Below are positions 62,321-64,000 of a stretch of DNA of 64,000 nucleotides, one piece after another. The translations under genes were made by a program, and so were the position numbers. The stretch is from Microbacterium algeriense (GTDB lineage: Bacteria; Actinomycetota; Actinomycetes; Actinomycetales; Microbacteriaceae). The stretch is from positions 558,001 to 622,000 of the forward strand of contig NZ_WAAO01000003.1 of NCBI RefSeq assembly GCF_008868005.1, written 5' to 3'. The notes below the pieces were generated by a model. It ran no database searches. It was not told where the DNA came from and worked only from the letters and a program-made list of their open reading frames with translations. Positions within the stretch are counted from its first letter, which is position 1. Every line of letters begins with the position of its first letter.

Positions 62321-64000
62321 ATGACTCTCATCACCACCCCCTCCGATCCGCATCCCGCGGTCCCTGAGCCCGTCGAAGGGTCGGCACCCGCGGCCGCCCC
62401 GCGCTCCTTCGGCTGGTCGCAGCTCGTGCAGGCGCTCCCCGGCGCGCTGCGCAAGCTCAACCCGGCAGCTCTCGTCCGCAACCCCGTCATGCTCCTGGTG
62501 TGGGTCGGCGCGGCGTTCACCACGGTGCTCGCGATCGCCGAGCCGTTCCTCGGCGGCCCGTCCGACTCGGGCGGCACCCCGGTGCCCGCCCCCTTCACCT
62601 GGGGGATCGCGATCTGGCTGTGGCTGACGGTGCTGTTCGCGAACGTCGCGGAGTCTGTGGCCGAGGGCCGCGGCAAGGCGCAGGCCGCGAGCCTGCGCAA
62701 GACCCGCACCAGCACGATGGCCCGCCGCGTGGTCGACTACGACGGCACGACGGATGCGGCGGCCGAGCACGCAGCGACCGCCCAGATCTCGTCGGCCGAG
62801 CTGCAGCGCGACGACATCGTGATCGTCACGGCGGGCGAGCTGATCCCCGGCGACGGCGACATCGTCTCGGGCATCGCCACGGTCGACGAGTCGGCCATCA
62901 CGGGCGAGAGCGCTCCGGTGATCCGCGAGTCCGGTGGAGACCGCAGTGCGGTGACCGGTGGCACCCGGGTGCTGTCCGACCGGATCGTGGTGCGCATCAC
63001 CTCGAAGCCGGGCGAGACGTTCGTCGACCGCATGATCGCGCTCGTCGAGGGTGCGAGTCGCCAGCGCACCCCCAACGAGATCGCGCTGAACATCCTGCTC
63101 GCGAGCCTGTCGATCATCTTCGTGGTCGTGGTGCTGGCCCTGAACCCGATCGCGTCGTACGCCGCATCCCCCGTCAGCATCCCGGTGCTCATCGCCCTGC
63201 TCGTCTGCCTGATCCCGACCACCATCGGGGCGCTGCTCTCGGCCATCGGCATCGCCGGGATGGACCGGCTCGTGCAGCGCAACGTGCTCGCGATGTCCGG
63301 TCGTGCGGTCGAGGCCGCGGGCGACGTCACCACCCTGCTGCTCGACAAGACGGGCACCATCACGTACGGCAACCGCCGCGCCCACGAGGTGCTGGCTCTT
63401 CCGCGAGTCGATGCGGACGAACTGCTGCGCGTCGCGGCGTTGTCGTCTCTCGCGGACCCCACGCCAGAGGGGGCCTCGATCGTCGAGCTCGCCGCCGCGC
63501 AGGGCATCCGGGTGACAGCCCCCGATGACGCCGTGGTCGTTCCGTTCACGGCACAGACCCGCATGTCGGGGCTCGACCTCGCCGACGGCACGCAGATCCG
63601 CAAGGGTGCCGGCTCCGCTGTGCGCGCCTGGCTCGGACTCGACGGCGACGACCTCGAGCTCACGAGCCGCACCGACGCCGTGGCCGAGAGCGGCGGCACG
63701 CCCCTGGTCGTCGCGGTCAAGGGCCCTTCGACAAGCTCAGGGACCCATCCTGACTGGGTCGCTGAGCCTGTCGAAGCGCCGGACGCCCGCATCCTCGGCG
63801 TCGTGCACCTCAAGGACATCGTGAAGGACGGCCTGCGCGAACGCTTCGACGAACTGCGGGCGATGGGCATCCGCACCGTCATGATCACGGGCGACAACCC
63901 GCTCACGGCCGCCGCCATCGCGAAGGAGGCCGGCGTCGACGACTTCCTCGCCGAAGCCACCCCCGAAGACAAGCTCGACCTCATCCGGCGGGAGCAGGAG
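62321..64000 (+). CDS. kdpB: K+-transporting P-type ATPase KdpB (5' part, runs off the window)
   Basis: The first 560 codons of the P-type ATPase subunit that energises KdpA. Helix 1 is [17 protein letters not shown]. The A-domain has [13 protein letters not shown] and the phosphorylated Asp342 lies in [30 protein letters not shown] and [10 protein letters not shown] close the visible P-domain. Two copies of a dispersed genomic repeat are translated in frame: at the N-terminus (VPEPVEG) and at residues 468-486, just before [14 protein letters not shown]. Typical KdpB lacks both. The C-terminus, kdpC and any kdpD/E lie beyond the window. Confidence 0.95.
   Translation, partial: MTLITTPSDPHPAVPEPVEGSAPAAAPRSFGWSQLVQALPGALRKLNPAALVRNPVMLLVWVGAAFTTVLAIAEPFLGGPSDSGGTPVPAPFTWGIAIWLWLTVLFANVAESVAEGRGKAQAASLRKTRTSTMARRVVDYDGTTDAAAEHAATAQISSAELQRDDIVIVTAGELIPGDGDIVSGIATVDESAITGESAPVIRESGGDRSAVTGGTRVLSDRIVVRITSKPGETFVDRMIALVEGASRQRTPNEIALNILLASLSIIFVVVVLALNPIASYAASPVSIPVLIALLVCLIPTTIGALLSAIGIAGMDRLVQRNVLAMSGRAVEAAGDVTTLLLDKTGTITYGNRRAHEVLALPRVDADELLRVAALSSLADPTPEGASIVELAAAQGIRVTAPDDAVVVPFTAQTRMSGLDLADGTQIRKGAGSAVRAWLGLDGDDLELTSRTDAVAESGGTPLVVAVKGPSTSSGTHPDWVAEPVEAPDARILGVVHLKDIVKDGLRERFDELRAMGIRTVMITGDNPLTAAAIAKEAGVDDFLAEATPEDKLDLIRREQE
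62359..62380. repeat. CTTCGAC/GTCGAAG repeat copy within the kdpB N-terminus
   Basis: GGTCCCTGAGCCCGTCGAAG and following GG match the inverted-type copies at 46091 and 46121. Translated in frame as VPEPVEG. Confidence 0.8.
63723..63779. repeat. Palindromic CTTCGACAAGCTCAG repeat inserted in the kdpB reading frame
   Basis: Left arm 63723-63747 and right arm 63755-63779 form a 25-bp stem with three mismatches and a 7-nt loop. Both arms belong to the repeat family of the 45935-46142 array. The unit adds [19 protein letters not shown] to KdpB. Confidence 0.9.

Overview
The window is chromosomal DNA of a high-GC actinobacterium, most likely Microbacteriaceae and probably Microbacterium. The evidence is the strong G/C third-position bias, frequent GTG starts, ATGA/TGATG-coupled operons, a complete ceb-type cellobiose locus with its CebR box, a SoxR and a CsoR-family regulator, and many dispersed intergenic palindromes. 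The genus is an inference from gene content; there is no rRNA gene in the window. I saw no tRNA or rRNA gene, CRISPR array, transposase or prophage.

Layout. 0-9.7 kb: purine genes purD and purC (plus strand), with an amino-acid ABC transporter, a GNAT, a PadR-controlled drug exporter and a broken GNAT between them, then a uracil/xanthine-type permease. 9.7-16.7 kb: a 5-oxoproline-type operon (NRAMP-like carrier, PxpA, DUF1445, PxpB-PxpC fusion, biotin carboxylase-BCCP) with a divergent GntR regulator. 16.7-18.9 kb: a secreted metalloprotease, a TetR regulator and repeat DNA. 18.9-24.9 kb: cebE-cebF-cebG-bglC-cebR, with two CebR boxes upstream of cebE. 25-26.7 kb: apt, purS, purQ. 26.7-27.4 kb: a DUF402 gene between two 42-bp direct repeats. 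27.4-32.7 kb: a secreted six-hairpin glycosidase, an SDR, a GH13 glucosidase and its LacI regulator.

32.7-34.9 kb: a persulfide-type locus, with a CsoR-family sensor lacking the copper-binding His, paired G/C-tract operators, a Cys-rich microprotein and a CoA-disulfide reductase-rhodanese. 34.9-39.8 kb: nhaA, sodA, flavin reductase, ferredoxin reductase and ferredoxin, read away from a near-canonical SoxR box shared with soxR. 39.8-49.9 kb: an Opp/Dpp-type ABC transporter with a GH3 beta-glucosidase, a divergent TetR and an M20 amidohydrolase. 50-59.8 kb: MarR/SDR, a small alarmone synthetase, a VanZ protein, a KimA-type K+ importer, MocR/EamA/PaiB and an SLC13-like carrier. 59.9-64 kb: a DoxX-like protein and the kdp operon (a 27-aa microprotein, kdpF, kdpA and kdpB, cut by the window end).

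How the parts work together. Two beta-glucoside uptake and hydrolysis systems and a GH13 glucosidase point to a plant-polysaccharide lifestyle. The SoxR and CsoR-family loci cover redox and sulfur stress. The KimA-like and Kdp K+ importers share 11-bp-phased direct repeats upstream, suggesting one response regulator. Intergenic regions are rich in long perfect or near-perfect hairpins and in a CTTCGACAGGCTCAG-type repeat, which has entered the kdpB reading frame in phase twice.
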